The position numbers were made by a program, and so were the translations under genes. Of a stretch of DNA of 64,000 nucleotides, positions 9,976 to 19,218 are shown in pieces. Below the pieces are notes generated by a model, which did not search any database, was not told the DNA's origin, and saw only the letters and a list, made by a program, of their open reading frames with translations. Every line of letters begins with the position of its first letter. Within the stretch, counting starts at the first letter, position 1. The stretch comes from Paracoccus sigandri (GTDB lineage: Bacteria; Pseudomonadota; Alphaproteobacteria; Rhodobacterales; Rhodobacteraceae): NCBI RefSeq assembly GCF_003709565.1, contig NZ_QNRC01000010.1, positions 1 to 64,000 of the forward strand. The letters are read 5' to 3'.

Positions 9976-10956
9976 ATGAACATGATCAAGACGCTTGGCC
10001 TTGCCGCCCTGCTGATGGGCTCCAGCGCCGGACTGGCTCTGGCGCAGACCCAGCTGGCTCTGTCCAGCTCGCAGCCCTCGACCGATCCGCTGGTCATCGC
10101 GATGGAAGAGGCCGCGACGCGGATCACCGAACGCAGCGAGGGCGAGATCCGGGTGACGGTCTATCCGTCCTCGCAGCTGGGCTCGGACAATGACGTGCTG
10201 GAACAGATCCGCAACGGCGCCTCGATCGCGGCGCTGGTCGATGCGGGCCGCCTGGCGCCCTTCAAGAAGGAACTGGGCATCCTGTCCGCGCCCTACCTGG
10301 TCGACGACTGGACCGACTACAAGGCGATCACCGATTCGCCGGTCTATGGCGAATGGGTCGAGGACCTGGCGGCAAGCTCGGGCATCCGGCTGCTGAACTA
10401 CAACTGGTTCCAGGGCACGCGGCAGATGTTCACCAAGAACCCGGTGAACGGCCCCGACGACCTGCGCGGCGTGCGCGTGCGCACCATCGACGCGCCGGGC
10501 TGGCTGGCCACCGTCAACGCGATCGGGGCGACCGCCGTGCCGCTGCCCTGGTCCGAGGTCTATTCGGCCCTGCAGCTGGGCGCCATCGACGGGGCCGAGG
10601 CGCAGCTGACCGGCGCCTATGGCATCAAGCTGCACGAGGTGGTCAAGAACCTGGCCTTCACCGACCACGTGCATCTTGTGACCGGGCTTGCCACTTCGGA
10701 AACCTGGTTCCAGTCGCTGAGCCCCGAACACCAGGCCATCGTGACCGAGGAACTGGCCGCCGCCGGCGACCGGGCCTCCGAGGCCACCGTGGCCAAGGGC
10801 GAGGAGGTGCTGGAGGAGATGAAGGCCGCCGGCGTCACCGTCACCGAGGTCGATCTGGACGAATTCAAGGCGCTGGTCCCCGGCGTCTACGAGGAGCTGG
10901 GCCTGGTCGAGGCGCGCGAGGCGCTGACGCCCTATATCGGGACCGCCCAGCAATAA
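9976..10956 (+). CDS. dctP: TRAP transporter substrate-binding protein (DctP family), probable hexuronate binder
   Basis: The 326-residue protein begins with a Sec signal peptide that ends near LALA (residue 23) and continues as a DctP/SBP fold. The region with RTIDAPGW and LGAIDGAE corresponds to the family segment where an arginine fixes the substrate carboxylate. The start has a strong GAGGAGGAG site. It would capture an acidic sugar in the periplasm and hand it to the two membrane subunits encoded next. Because uxaC follows, glucuronate or galacturonate is the likely ligand; related SBPs also bind other sugar acids. Confidence 0.88.
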   Translation: MNMIKTLGLAALLMGSSAGLALAQTQLALSSSQPSTDPLVIAMEEAATRITERSEGEIRVTVYPSSQLGSDNDVLEQIRNGASIAALVDAGRLAPFKKELGILSAPYLVDDWTDYKAITDSPVYGEWVEDLAASSGIRLLNYNWFQGTRQMFTKNPVNGPDDLRGVRVRTIDAPGWLATVNAIGATAVPLPWSEVYSALQLGAIDGAEAQLTGAYGIKLHEVVKNLAFTDHVHLVTGLATSETWFQSLSPEHQAIVTEELAAAGDRASEATVAKGEEVLEEMKAAGVTVTEVDLDEFKALVPGVYEELGLVEAREALTPYIGTAQQ

Positions 10957-11025
10957 TGACGGCCCCCCGGCGCGGCCCCGTGCCGCGCCGCTTGCCGTTG
11001 CCACTCGCGACATCTGGAGGAGAGC

Positions 11026-11517
11026 ATGTGGAAGGTTCTGGACCGCGCCGAAGAGGTATTGGCGGTCATTCTGCTGGGCGGAACGGTCGCGGCGGTCTTC
11101 GTGGGCGCCACGGCGCGCGCCATCGGCCGCCCGTTTCCGGCCGCCCCCGAGATCGCGCAGCTGCTGCTGATCTGGACCTGCATGATCGGCGCCGACCTGG
11201 TGATGAAGCGCGGCGATCACATCCGCATCGGCGCCATCCCCGACATGGTCTCGCCCAGGATCCGCGCGGCCATGCACCTGGTCTGCATCGCCTGCATGAC
11301 GCTGTTTCTGGCCTATGTCGGCTGGCTGGGCTGGAAGCTGGCCATGTCGAACTGGGCGCGCGAGATGGGCGCCTCGGGCCTGTCCTATGGCTGGGTCACG
11401 CTGGCCCTGCCGGTGGGCTGCGCGCTGATGGTGGTGTCGCTGATGCGCCGGCTGGCGACGCGCGGGCTGCTCTATTCGATCGAACCGAAGGCCCATGAGC
11501 AGGAGTATCCGCTGTGA
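11026..11517 (+). CDS. dctQ: TRAP transporter small permease (DctQ)
   Basis: The 163-residue protein has four hydrophobic membrane segments, normal for DctQ subunits, and a central MKRGDHIRIG loop that is typical of the family. It forms the scaffold that joins the large permease. A GGAGGAG site lies just before the ATG. The end of the gene overlaps the GTG start of dctM by four bases, which indicates coupled translation at the fixed ratio needed for the complex. Confidence 0.88.
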   Translation: MWKVLDRAEEVLAVILLGGTVAAVFVGATARAIGRPFPAAPEIAQLLLIWTCMIGADLVMKRGDHIRIGAIPDMVSPRIRAAMHLVCIACMTLFLAYVGWLGWKLAMSNWAREMGASGLSYGWVTLALPVGCALMVVSLMRRLATRGLLYSIEPKAHEQEYPL

Positions 11518-12806
11518 TCTCGTTGATGATCCTGTGCATCGCGCTTGGCTTCATGGTGATCGGGATGCCGGTCGCCTTCGCGATCGGCGTGGCCAGCCTG
11601 GTCTATTTCCTGCTGCCGACCACCTTCATGCCCGAGGTGACGGCCGTGCAGCGCATCGTCGCCGCCAGCCAGTCCTTCCCGCTTCTGGCGGTGCCGCTGT
11701 TCATCCTGGTGGGCCACCTGATGAACGGGTCGGGCATCACCATGCGGATGATGACCTTGGCCACCACGCTGGCGGGATGGATGCGCGGCGGGCTGGCACA
11801 GGCCAGCACGCTGCTGTCGGCGCTGATGGGCGGGATCTCGGGCTCGGCCGTGGCCGACGCGGCCATGCAGTCGCGCATCCTGGGCGAGCCGATGGCCAGG
11901 CAGGGTTATTCGCGCGGCTTCACCGGCGCGCTGCTGTCGGTTGGCGGGCTGATCACCGCGACCTTTCCGCCCAGCCTGGGGCTGATCCTCTACGGCTTCA
12001 TGGGCGAGGTCTCGATCGGGCGGCTGTTCATCGCCGGCATCGTGCCGGGCGTGATGCTGACCATCGCGCTGCTGATCGTGACGGCGGTGATTGCGCGCCG
12101 GCGCAACTATCAGCCGATCAACGACCGCCGGCCGACATGGTCCGAGGTCCTGACCGCGACCCGCGCCAGCTTCTGGGCGATCCTGTTCCCGGTCTGGCTG
12201 ATCGTCGGCATCCGCTTCGGCCTGTTCACGCCATCAGAGGCCGGTGCCTTCGCGGTCGTCTATGCGCTGATCGTCGGCGGGCTGATCTATCGCGAGTTGA
12301 GCCTGCGCGACGTGGTCGATGCGCTGGTCGCCAGCGCCCGCGACATCGGGATGATCATGCTGATCATCTTCTTCTCCGGCGCCTTCGGCTATGTCATCAC
12401 CTTCGAGCGCGTGCCGCAGACCATGGCCGAGCTGACGCTGGGGGTCTTCTCCAGCAAGGAGGTGCTGCTGTTCGTCATCGCCGCCTTCCTGATCGTCTTC
12501 GGCATGGCGATCGAGGCCACCGTCGTGGTGATGCTGATGACCCCGATCCTGGTGCCGATGGTGGTGGCGGCGGGCGTCGATCCGGTGCATTTCGGCGTGG
12601 TCATGATGACGCTGGTCACCTTCGGCGGCATGACCCCCCCGGTCGGCGTGTCGATGTTCACCGTCTGCGGCATCCTGAAATGCAGCTTCAAGGAATACAC
12701 GGTCGAGATGCTGCCCTTCGGGCTGGCGGTCCTGGTCGTGGTCGCGATCATGATCCTGTTCCCGGGCCTGGTCATGTTCCTGCCCAACGCGATGATGGGG
12801 GGCTGA
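11514..12806 (+). CDS. dctM: TRAP transporter large permease (DctM)
   Basis: The 430-residue membrane protein is the sodium-driven transport subunit. It shows the internal duplication of DctM proteins, with GMPVAFAIG near the start, GGISGSAVADA at about residue 105 and MTPPVGVSMF near residue 375. About 12 membrane segments are expected. The start codon is GTG, embedded in the stop of dctQ. Together with DctP and DctQ it forms a complete uptake system placed between the uronate regulator and uxaC. Confidence 0.9.
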   Translation: MISLMILCIALGFMVIGMPVAFAIGVASLVYFLLPTTFMPEVTAVQRIVAASQSFPLLAVPLFILVGHLMNGSGITMRMMTLATTLAGWMRGGLAQASTLLSALMGGISGSAVADAAMQSRILGEPMARQGYSRGFTGALLSVGGLITATFPPSLGLILYGFMGEVSIGRLFIAGIVPGVMLTIALLIVTAVIARRRNYQPINDRRPTWSEVLTATRASFWAILFPVWLIVGIRFGLFTPSEAGAFAVVYALIVGGLIYRELSLRDVVDALVASARDIGMIMLIIFFSGAFGYVITFERVPQTMAELTLGVFSSKEVLLFVIAAFLIVFGMAIEATVVVMLMTPILVPMVVAAGVDPVHFGVVMMTLVTFGGMTPPVGVSMFTVCGILKCSFKEYTVEMLPFGLAVLVVVAIMILFPGLVMFLPNAMMGG

Positions 12807-12811
12807 GGCCG

Positions 12812-14209
12812 ATGATGCTGCATCCCGACCGCCTGTTCCCGGCCGATCCCGCCACGCGCGAGATTGCCCGCCAGCTTTTCGCGGCGGTCGGGGATCTGCC
12901 CATCACCTCGCCCCACGGGCATACCGATCCGCGCTGGTGGGGTGAAAACCCCGCCTTCGCAAACCCGGCCGAGCTGCTGGTCATCCCCGACCACTATGTC
13001 GTGCGGATGCTGATCAGCCAGGGCGTCCCCTTCGAGGCCCTGGGCATCGGCGAGGGTGCCGAGACCGATCCCCGCGCGATCTGGCGGTGCTTCGCCGCGC
13101 ATTACCACCTGTTCCAGGGCACGCCCTCGCGGCTGTGGCTGGACCATGCACTGGCCCATGTCTTCGGGCTGGACACCCGGCTGGCGCCGGAAAACGCCGA
13201 TGCGGCCTATGACCGGATCGCCGATTGCCTGGCGCGGCCCGAATTCCGGCCGCGCGCGCTTTACGACCGCTTCGGGATCGAGACCATCGCGACCACCGAC
13301 GGGGCGCTGGACGATCTGCGTTGGCACCGGATGGTCCGCGACAGCGACTGGACCGGGCAGGTCCTGCCGACCTATCGCCCCGATGGCGTCGTCGATCCCG
13401 ACACGCCCGGCTTTGCCGGGGCGCTGGACCGGCTGGGCGAGATCACCGGCTGCGATACCGGCACATGGCAGGGCTATCTGGACGCCCATCGCCAGCGCCG
13501 CGCCTTCTTCCGCGAGATGGGCGCGACCGCCACCGATCACGGCCACCCGACGCCCCGCACCGCCGACCTGCCGTGGCCCGAGGCCGGCGCGCTGTTCGAC
13601 CGGATCCGCACGGGCCGCGCGGGGCCCCAGGATGCCAAGCTGTTCCGCGCCCAGATGCTGACCGAGATGGCGCGCATGTCCGTCGATGACGGGCTGGTCA
13701 TGCAGCTTCACCCCGGATCGTTCCGCAACCACAGCGCGGCGGTCCTGTCGCGTTATGGCCGCGACCGGGGCTTCGACATCCCGCAGCCGGTCAGCTTCAC
13801 CGCCGCGCTGAAGCCGCTTCTGGACGCGGTGGGCATGGATCCGCGCCTGCGGCTGATCCTGTTCACGCTGGACGAGACCACCTACAGCCGCGAACTGGCC
13901 CCCCTGGCCGGGGCCTGGCCGTCGCTGCGGCTGGGTCCGCCCTGGTGGTTCCACGACAGTTTCGAGGGCATCCGCCGCTTCCGCCGGCAGGTGACGGAAA
14001 CCGCGGGCTTCTTCAACACCGTGGGTTTCAACGACGATACCCGCGCGCTGTGCTCGATCCCGGCGCGCCACGACCTGTCCCGCCGCGCCGATTGCACCTT
14101 CCTGGCGGAACTGGTCGTCACCCACCGGCTGGACGAGACCGAGGCCCATGCGCTGGCCCGCCTGCTGGCCCGCGACCTGGCGCGCGAGGGATACCGGCTG
14201 GACGGCTGA
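12812..14209 (+). CDS. uxaC: Glucuronate (uronate) isomerase
   Basis: The 465-residue protein is an amidohydrolase-fold uronate isomerase. The metal motif SPHGHTDPRWW (residues 33-43) and the later QLHPGSFRNHS are characteristic. It converts D-glucuronate to D-fructuronate and D-galacturonate to D-tagaturonate in the cytoplasm. It closes the regulator-epimerase-TRAP operon and feeds fructuronate to UxuB encoded in the divergent operon. No tagaturonate reductase (UxaB) or altronate dehydratase is seen, so glucuronate is the more likely substrate. A start at the second ATG (12815) is equally possible. Confidence 0.93.
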   Translation: MMLHPDRLFPADPATREIARQLFAAVGDLPITSPHGHTDPRWWGENPAFANPAELLVIPDHYVVRMLISQGVPFEALGIGEGAETDPRAIWRCFAAHYHLFQGTPSRLWLDHALAHVFGLDTRLAPENADAAYDRIADCLARPEFRPRALYDRFGIETIATTDGALDDLRWHRMVRDSDWTGQVLPTYRPDGVVDPDTPGFAGALDRLGEITGCDTGTWQGYLDAHRQRRAFFREMGATATDHGHPTPRTADLPWPEAGALFDRIRTGRAGPQDAKLFRAQMLTEMARMSVDDGLVMQLHPGSFRNHSAAVLSRYGRDRGFDIPQPVSFTAALKPLLDAVGMDPRLRLILFTLDETTYSRELAPLAGAWPSLRLGPPWWFHDSFEGIRRFRRQVTETAGFFNTVGFNDDTRALCSIPARHDLSRRADCTFLAELVVTHRLDETEAHALARLLARDLAREGYRLDG

Positions 14210-14249
14210 GCGAGCCCCGGCAGGCACAACCCGAAGTGGAAAACCTGGC

Positions 14250-14275
14250 CGCGCGGGGGGAACCATCCCCGCGCG
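14250..14275. terminator. Hairpin after uxaC
   Basis: A perfect 9-bp inverted repeat, CGCGCGGGG then CCCCGCGCG with an 8-base loop, lies 41 bp after the uxaC stop. There is no clear T-run, as is common in high-GC genomes. It probably ends the uronate operon before gcd. Confidence 0.6.
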
Positions 14276-14369
14276 CGCCGCATTGTCCTGAAAAGCGATC
14301 CGACCTGCGGCGGCACGGCTCGCCGGCAGCGCGGACAGCCGTTCTTCGGACAGTCGGGACCATCTGCTC

Positions 14370-16748
14370 ATGCTCATCACCATCCTTGCCGCCGTCAACC
14401 TTCTGCTTGGACTTGCGCTGGCCGTCGGAGGGGGCTGGCTGCTGTGGCTGGGGGGCAGCCCCTATTACCTGCTGGCGGGGCTGGGCTTCGCCGCGACCGG
14501 CATCCTGCTGCTGCGCCGCCGGGCCGAGGCGCTGCCGCTCTATGCGGTGCTGCTGGGCGGCACGCTGGCCTGGGCCCTGTGGGAAACCGGCTTCGACTGG
14601 TGGCGGCTGGCGCCGCGCGGCGGCATCCCGGTCCTGATCGGCCTGCTGCTTCTGCTGCCCGCCGTCCGCCGCCGGCTGGAGGGCGGACCCAGACCGGGAC
14701 CCGCGCTGCCGCTTGGCGCGGCCGTGGCGGCTTCGGTCGCGGTGGCGGTTTACGCGATGATCCAGGACCCGACCGCGATCCGGGGGCAGCTGACGCGCGA
14801 CATCGCCCTGCCGATGCGGGACGGGGTGAATACCGGCAACGAGGCGGGCGACGGCGAATGGCACCAATATGGCCGCACCGGCTTCGGCCAGCGCTGGTCT
14901 CCGCTGGAGCAGATCACACCGGCCAATGTCGGCGAGCTGGAACTGGCCTGGGAATACCGGACCGGCGACGTGAAGCGCCCCGACGACGTGACCGAGACGA
15001 CCTATCAGGTGACGCCGATCAAGGTGGGCGACAGCCTCTATATCTGCACGCCGCACAACATCGCCATCTCGTTGAATGCCGCGACCGGGGCCGAGAACTG
15101 GCGCTTCGACGCCGATTCCGGCATGAACCCGGACCGCCAGCACCAGACCTGCCGGGGCGTGACCTGGTGGGAAACGCCGGCCCAGCCCCCGGCGGACGCG
15201 ACGCCCGAACAGGTGGCGCTGCACGAGACCGCGCTGGCCGAATGCCCCCGGCGCGTCTACATGCCCACCGCCGATGCAAGGCTGATCGCGCTGAACGCCG
15301 ATACCGGCCAGCCCTGCAGCTTCTTCGCCGAGAATGGCGAACTGCACCTGGAGGCCGGCATGGAATACAATCCGGCGGGCTATTACTATTCGACCTCGCC
15401 GGCGGTGGCGGTGGACGGCAAGCTGATCATCGGCGGGGCGGTGAACGACAATTTCTCGATCCATTCGCAATCGGGGGTGATCCGCGCCTTCGACATCGAT
15501 TCGGGCGAGCTGGTCTGGAACTGGGACAGCGGCAATCCCGACCGGACCCAGCCGATCGACATCGCGGCGGGCGAGACCTACACGACCAATTCGCCGAACA
15601 GCTGGGCGGTCTTCAGCTATGACGAGGCCCTTGGCCTCGTCTATATCCCGCTTGGCAACCAGGTCCCGGACCAGCTTGGCATGGATCGCAGCCCGGCGGT
15701 CGAGGAACATTCCTCGGCCATCGTGGCGCTGGACATCGCGACCGGCCAGCGGCGCTGGGTCCGCCAGACGGTGCGCCACGACCTGTGGGACATGGACGTG
15801 CCCGCCCAGCCGGTGCTGGTCGACCTGACCGCGGCGGATGGCCGGATCGTCCCGGCGCTGGTCGGCCCGACCAAGCAGGGCGACATCTGGGTGGTCGACC
15901 GCCGCACCGGCGCGCCGCTTTCCCCGCGCGAGGAGATCCCGGCACCGGGCGGCGCCATCCCCGAGGACTGGACCGCCCCCACCCAGCCGATCACCAAGCT
16001 GACCTTCCGCCCCGACCGGCTGGCGGAATCCGACATGTGGGGCCTGACCCTGCTGGACCAGCTGGCCTGCCGCATCGCCTTCCGCCAGCTGGATTACCAG
16101 GGCCAGTATACGCCGCCCTCGCTGAACGGGACCATCGTCTATCCGGGCAATTTCGGCACCTTCAACTGGGGCTCGGTCGCGGTCGATCCCGAACGGCAGG
16201 TCATGTTCGGGATGCCGACCTACCTGCCCTTCACCTCGCGGCTGATCCCGGCCGCCGAGATCCCGCCGAAGGGCGAGGACGAGAAGGCCAGCGAACAGGG
16301 CCTGAACCGCAATGACGGCGCGCCCTATGGCGTGTTCATGGGGCCGTTCCTGTCGCTGATCGGAGTGCCCTGCACGGCGCCGCCCTGGGGCTATGTGGCC
16401 GGGGCCGACCTGCGCGGCGAACATGTCGTCTGGCAGCACCGCAACGGCACCGTGCGCGACATGACGCCGCTGCCGCTGAAGATCAGGCTGGGCGTGCCGG
16501 GCATCGGCGGGCCGATCGTCACCCGCTCGGGCCTGGCCTTCCTGGGCGCCGCGATCGACGACTATTTCCGCGCCTATGACCTGACCACCGGCACGCAGCT
16601 GTGGGAGGCGCGGCTGCCGGCGGGCGGCCAGTCCACGCCGATGACCTACGAGGTGGACGGGCGGCAATATGTCGTCATCGTCGCCGGCGGGCATGGCTCG
16701 GTCGGCACGAAGCCCGGCGATCATGTGCTGGCCTACAGCCTGAGGTGA
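14370..16748 (+). CDS. gcd: Membrane-bound PQQ-dependent glucose dehydrogenase
   Basis: The 792-residue protein has about five N-terminal membrane segments (residues 1-135) and a long periplasmic PQQ beta-propeller (residues 150-792). Segments such as GEWHQYGRTGFGQRWSPL, YICTPHNIAISLNAATG, WDSGNPDRTQP, RHDLWDMDVPAQP and GPPFLS-like loops near the end match the quinoprotein glucose/quinate dehydrogenase family. It oxidises aldoses to lactones in the periplasm and passes electrons to ubiquinone. Quinate or shikimate dehydrogenases are close relatives, but the length and the GTKPGDHVLAYSLR end suit Gcd. A gluconate permease and kinase lie elsewhere in this window, consistent with glucose-to-gluconate use. 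Confidence 0.85.
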   Translation: MLITILAAVNLLLGLALAVGGGWLLWLGGSPYYLLAGLGFAATGILLLRRRAEALPLYAVLLGGTLAWALWETGFDWWRLAPRGGIPVLIGLLLLLPAVRRRLEGGPRPGPALPLGAAVAASVAVAVYAMIQDPTAIRGQLTRDIALPMRDGVNTGNEAGDGEWHQYGRTGFGQRWSPLEQITPANVGELELAWEYRTGDVKRPDDVTETTYQVTPIKVGDSLYICTPHNIAISLNAATGAENWRFDADSGMNPDRQHQTCRGVTWWETPAQPPADATPEQVALHETALAECPRRVYMPTADARLIALNADTGQPCSFFAENGELHLEAGMEYNPAGYYYSTSPAVAVDGKLIIGGAVNDNFSIHSQSGVIRAFDIDSGELVWNWDSGNPDRTQPIDIAAGETYTTNSPNSWAVFSYDEALGLVYIPLGNQVPDQLGMDRSPAVEEHSSAIVALDIATGQRRWVRQTVRHDLWDMDVPAQPVLVDLTAADGRIVPALVGPTKQGDIWVVDRRTGAPLSPREEIPAPGGAIPEDWTAPTQPITKLTFRPDRLAESDMWGLTLLDQLACRIAFRQLDYQGQYTPPSLNGTIVYPGNFGTFNWGSVAVDPERQVMFGMPTYLPFTSRLIPAAEIPPKGEDEKASEQGLNRNDGAPYGVFMGPFLSLIGVPCTAPPWGYVAGADLRGEHVVWQHRNGTVRDMTPLPLKIRLGVPGIGGPIVTRSGLAFLGAAIDDYFRAYDLTTGTQLWEARLPAGGQSTPMTYEVDGRQYVVIVAGGHGSVGTKPGDHVLAYSLR

Positions 16749-16755
16749 GGCGCGC

Positions 16756-18150
16756 TCAGATGAGGGCGGTGACGGCCAGCACCCAGCCGGTCAGCAGCGC
16801 GCCGGACACCATCAGATAGGCGCCGTTCCAGAACAGCCCGACATCGCGCGCGGCGATCCCGCCCAGCCTGCCGACGATCAGCACCGAGGCGGTGAAGGGC
16901 GAGGTGTTCCCGCTGAGTGCCCAGCCCCCGGTGATCGCGACCACCATGGCGGCGGGGCTGACCCCCAGCGCCTCGGGGGTGGGCAGCAGGGGCACCAGCA
17001 GCGTCACCGAAAGGATCGGGTTCATGCCGAACTGCCCGGTCAGCGGGATCAGCCAGACCAGCGCCGCCAGCAGCAGCGCCGGCGGGATCCGGGTCAGGTC
17101 CGGGCCATGCTCGGCCATCACCGGCACCAGCAGGAACGCCCCCATGCTGCCGATGAAGGCGGCCATGAACAGCAGCACGATCTCTCCGCCATAGCCGGCC
17201 AGCTCGCGGCTGGCGAAGAGGCCGAGCCGGGTCCGCAGCCGGCCCTTGCCGGGCGGTGGGAACAGGCCCAGCCAGGCCAGCGCGGTCAGCGGCACCACGG
17301 TCATCACCGCGCCGACGATCTCGACCCCGGTCAGCAGATGCAGCGCCGAGACGCTGGCGATGACCACGGCCAGTAGGATCAGCAGCGGCCGCAGATGGGT
17401 CAGCCAGCGGCCGGTTTCCACCGGGCGCGGGGCGGGGCTGCGCGCCAGCTTCGGCTTGAAGGCGGTATCCATCCCCCAGCCCGCCAGCAGCATCAGCGCG
17501 GCGCTGGCCAGGCAGGGCAGCACGACGCCGCGCCAGGACGCGCCCTCGACCAGCGTCGTGCTGATCGCCATCGAGAAGGCCAGCGGCGACCAGCACAGCG
17601 TGGCGGCGAAGCCGCGCTGGATGGCGACCAGCATCCGCCGCAGCCGGTGGCGGCGGATCTCGGCATCGGGCTCGCGCGCGGCGCTTTCCGCCGCCAGCGT
17701 GCCCAGCAGCGAGATCGAGCCGTAAAGCAGGATCAGCCCGAACAGGTGCCCGCCGACGGTCAGCGCCAGATAGCGCAGGCCCGGCGGCTGCCGCGCCAGG
17801 AAGCGTCCGCATTCGATCATCTGCGGCGATCCGGCCGCGACATAGCGGATCGCGGCCAGCGCCGTGAACAGCGCCACGATGAAGCTGCCGCTGCCGATGG
17901 CCCGCATGGTCCCGGCCAGCCAGTCCGCCCGCAACAGGGCCGCCGCCAGGACCAGCCCCAGCCCGATCAGCACGAAGGCCTTGCGCGACATCGGCGCGCC
18001 AAGCGCGAACAGCAGCATCGCGGCGACCGCCAGCCCGCCGCTCAGCGCGCCCATGACCGGACCGGCGCCATATTCGACGGGAACGGTCGCGACCATCGTG
18101 GCGGCGATCAGGAAACCGCCGATCTGGGCGCTGCGCGGGACAGGAAGCAT
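16756..18150 (-). CDS. Polytopic membrane protein, possible ion-transporter-superfamily carrier
   Basis: I do not recognise a characterised family. From MLPVPRS the protein has 464 residues and about 12 hydrophobic segments. Two segments near the end, GQFGMNPILSV and SGNTSPFTASVL, look like the paired re-entrant loops with Asn/Pro found in the ion-transporter superfamily (ArsB, CitM, DASS and relatives), so an anion or organic-acid carrier is possible. A longer start (to 18312) would add a Pro/Arg-rich tail without membrane character. It is convergent with gcd and leaves only 7 bp between the two stops. Confidence 0.6.
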   Translation of the reverse strand: MLPVPRSAQIGGFLIAATMVATVPVEYGAGPVMGALSGGLAVAAMLLFALGAPMSRKAFVLIGLGLVLAAALLRADWLAGTMRAIGSGSFIVALFTALAAIRYVAAGSPQMIECGRFLARQPPGLRYLALTVGGHLFGLILLYGSISLLGTLAAESAAREPDAEIRRHRLRRMLVAIQRGFAATLCWSPLAFSMAISTTLVEGASWRGVVLPCLASAALMLLAGWGMDTAFKPKLARSPAPRPVETGRWLTHLRPLLILLAVVIASVSALHLLTGVEIVGAVMTVVPLTALAWLGLFPPPGKGRLRTRLGLFASRELAGYGGEIVLLFMAAFIGSMGAFLLVPVMAEHGPDLTRIPPALLLAALVWLIPLTGQFGMNPILSVTLLVPLLPTPEALGVSPAAMVVAITGGWALSGNTSPFTASVLIVGRLGGIAARDVGLFWNGAYLMVSGALLTGWVLAVTALI

Positions 18151-18320
18151 CGGGCCGGTCGCCTTGAAATCCGGGGGCGGAAGGGCGGCGAGAAGCGCCG
18201 CGCGGACCCGGCCTTCTTGGGCCGAAGCCGGGGCAAGGTCAACCGGATCGCGCCGCCGCGGGCCGCTGGAAACGGCACCGGCGGGGGGTTGCGCCACGGC
18301 TTCCGGGATCAATTTTCTAC

Positions 18321-18345
18321 ATACACCCGTCCGAAGGAGGTGTAT
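18321..18345. promoter_or_regulatory. Inverted repeat ATACACC-N11-GGTGTAT, candidate operator
   Basis: Two perfect 7-bp arms are separated by 11 bp in the divergent region between the membrane protein and the FMN reductase. The outer ATAC/GTAT bases and the spacing resemble LysR-type binding sites. The repeat differs from the 19-bp sulfur operator found further right. Confidence 0.5.
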
Positions 18346-18439
18346 TCTTCGACAGGTCCGTCGCCTTTGGCATGGCCGGGCGATGTTCGTGCGCCTATGT
18401 TTTCACTGCCTATCTTGTCGTCTTTCAGGAACCCTGCCC

Positions 18440-18997
18440 GTGTCTGGACCCCGCTTCGTCGCTTTCTCCGGCTCCTGGAGCCAACCTTCCAGGACCCGCA
18501 ACCTGGTGACCGAGGCCGCGCGCCGCGCGGTCGCGCGTTTCGGCGGACAGGCGCATGTCTTCGACATCGGCGATCTGGGCCCGGATTTCGGCACGATGCG
18601 CGCGCCCGCCGACGGCGCCTATCGCCGCCATCTGGAGGCCTTCCTGCAGGCGGATGCGCTGATCGTGGCCAGCCCGGTCTACAAGGGCAGCTATACCGGC
18701 CTGTTCAAGCATTTCATCGATCTGCTGGAGCCCACCGCCCTGACCGGCAAGCCGGTACTGCTGGCCGCAAGCGGCGGCGGCGACCGCCATGCGCTGGTGA
18801 TCGAACACCAGCTGCGCCCGGTCTTCGGCTTCTTTGAGGCCCATACGCTGGCCACCGGGCTCTATGTCTCGCCCTCGGATTTCACCGGCGACAGGCTAAG
18901 TTCCGAGGCCGCCTCGCAGCGGCTGGACCGGGCCGTCTCGCAGTTCGCCGCCTATCTTCCCAGCCCCGAAGCCTCGCGGCTGCGCGCCGTCGGCTGA
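18440..18997 (+). CDS. NAD(P)H-dependent FMN reductase (MsuE/SsuE-like)
   Basis: The 185-residue protein has the flavodoxin-like fold of SsuE/MsuE reductases. FSGSWSQPSRTRNL near the N-terminus binds the FMN phosphate, and SPVYKGSYTGLFKHFIDLL is the classic family motif. It would supply reduced FMN to two-component flavin monooxygenases such as those encoded further on. The GTG start was chosen because it places the Rossmann strand at the normal position and has AGGA nine bases upstream; an ATG 57 bases earlier would add a cysteine-rich tail. A clear paralog of equal length starts at 21529. Confidence 0.85.
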   Translation: MSGPRFVAFSGSWSQPSRTRNLVTEAARRAVARFGGQAHVFDIGDLGPDFGTMRAPADGAYRRHLEAFLQADALIVASPVYKGSYTGLFKHFIDLLEPTALTGKPVLLAASGGGDRHALVIEHQLRPVFGFFEAHTLATGLYVSPSDFTGDRLSSEAASQRLDRAVSQFAAYLPSPEASRLRAVG

Positions 18998-19015
18998 CCC
19001 GCCGGCGACCCTGCC

Positions 19016-19042
19016 ACGGGCCGCTTCCTCGGGGCGGCCCGT
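19016..19042. terminator. Bidirectional hairpin between convergent genes
   Basis: A perfect 9-bp inverted repeat, ACGGGCCGC then GCGGCCCGT with a 9-base loop, sits between the FMN reductase and the small minus-strand gene, whose stop codon touches its edge. Its position suits termination from both sides. Confidence 0.65.
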
Positions 19043-19182
19043 CAGGCCAGCAGCGCGACGATCAGCGCCCAGACCGCCAGATTGGCCAGGATGGCCAGGC
19101 CGCGCGTCATGCGGGCGCTGTCGGCGGCCGAGGCTTCGCGGTCCATGCGCCGCAGGATCAGCTCGGTCTGAATGTCATACAT
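19042..19182 (-). CDS. Small single-span membrane protein (46 aa)
   Basis: This short gene encodes 46 residues: a charged N-terminal half starting MYDIQTELILRRMDREA and a hydrophobic segment at about residues 28-45 (GLAILANLAVWALIVALL). AGGAGCC precedes the ATG at a good distance. It starts 36 bp after the stop of the alpha/beta hydrolase gene on the same strand, so the two probably share a message and the upstream 19-bp operator. I know no family for it. Confidence 0.6.
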   Translation of the reverse strand: MYDIQTELILRRMDREASAADSARMTRGLAILANLAVWALIVALLA

Positions 19183-19218
19183 GATGGGCTCCTGTGGTTC
19201 CGTTTCGGGGCCGCGCGG

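Noticed and set aside
14118..16724. An 868-codon minus-strand frame opposite gcd
   Set aside because: The plus strand encodes a complete PQQ dehydrogenase here; the antisense frame has no recognisable motif and low-complexity composition.
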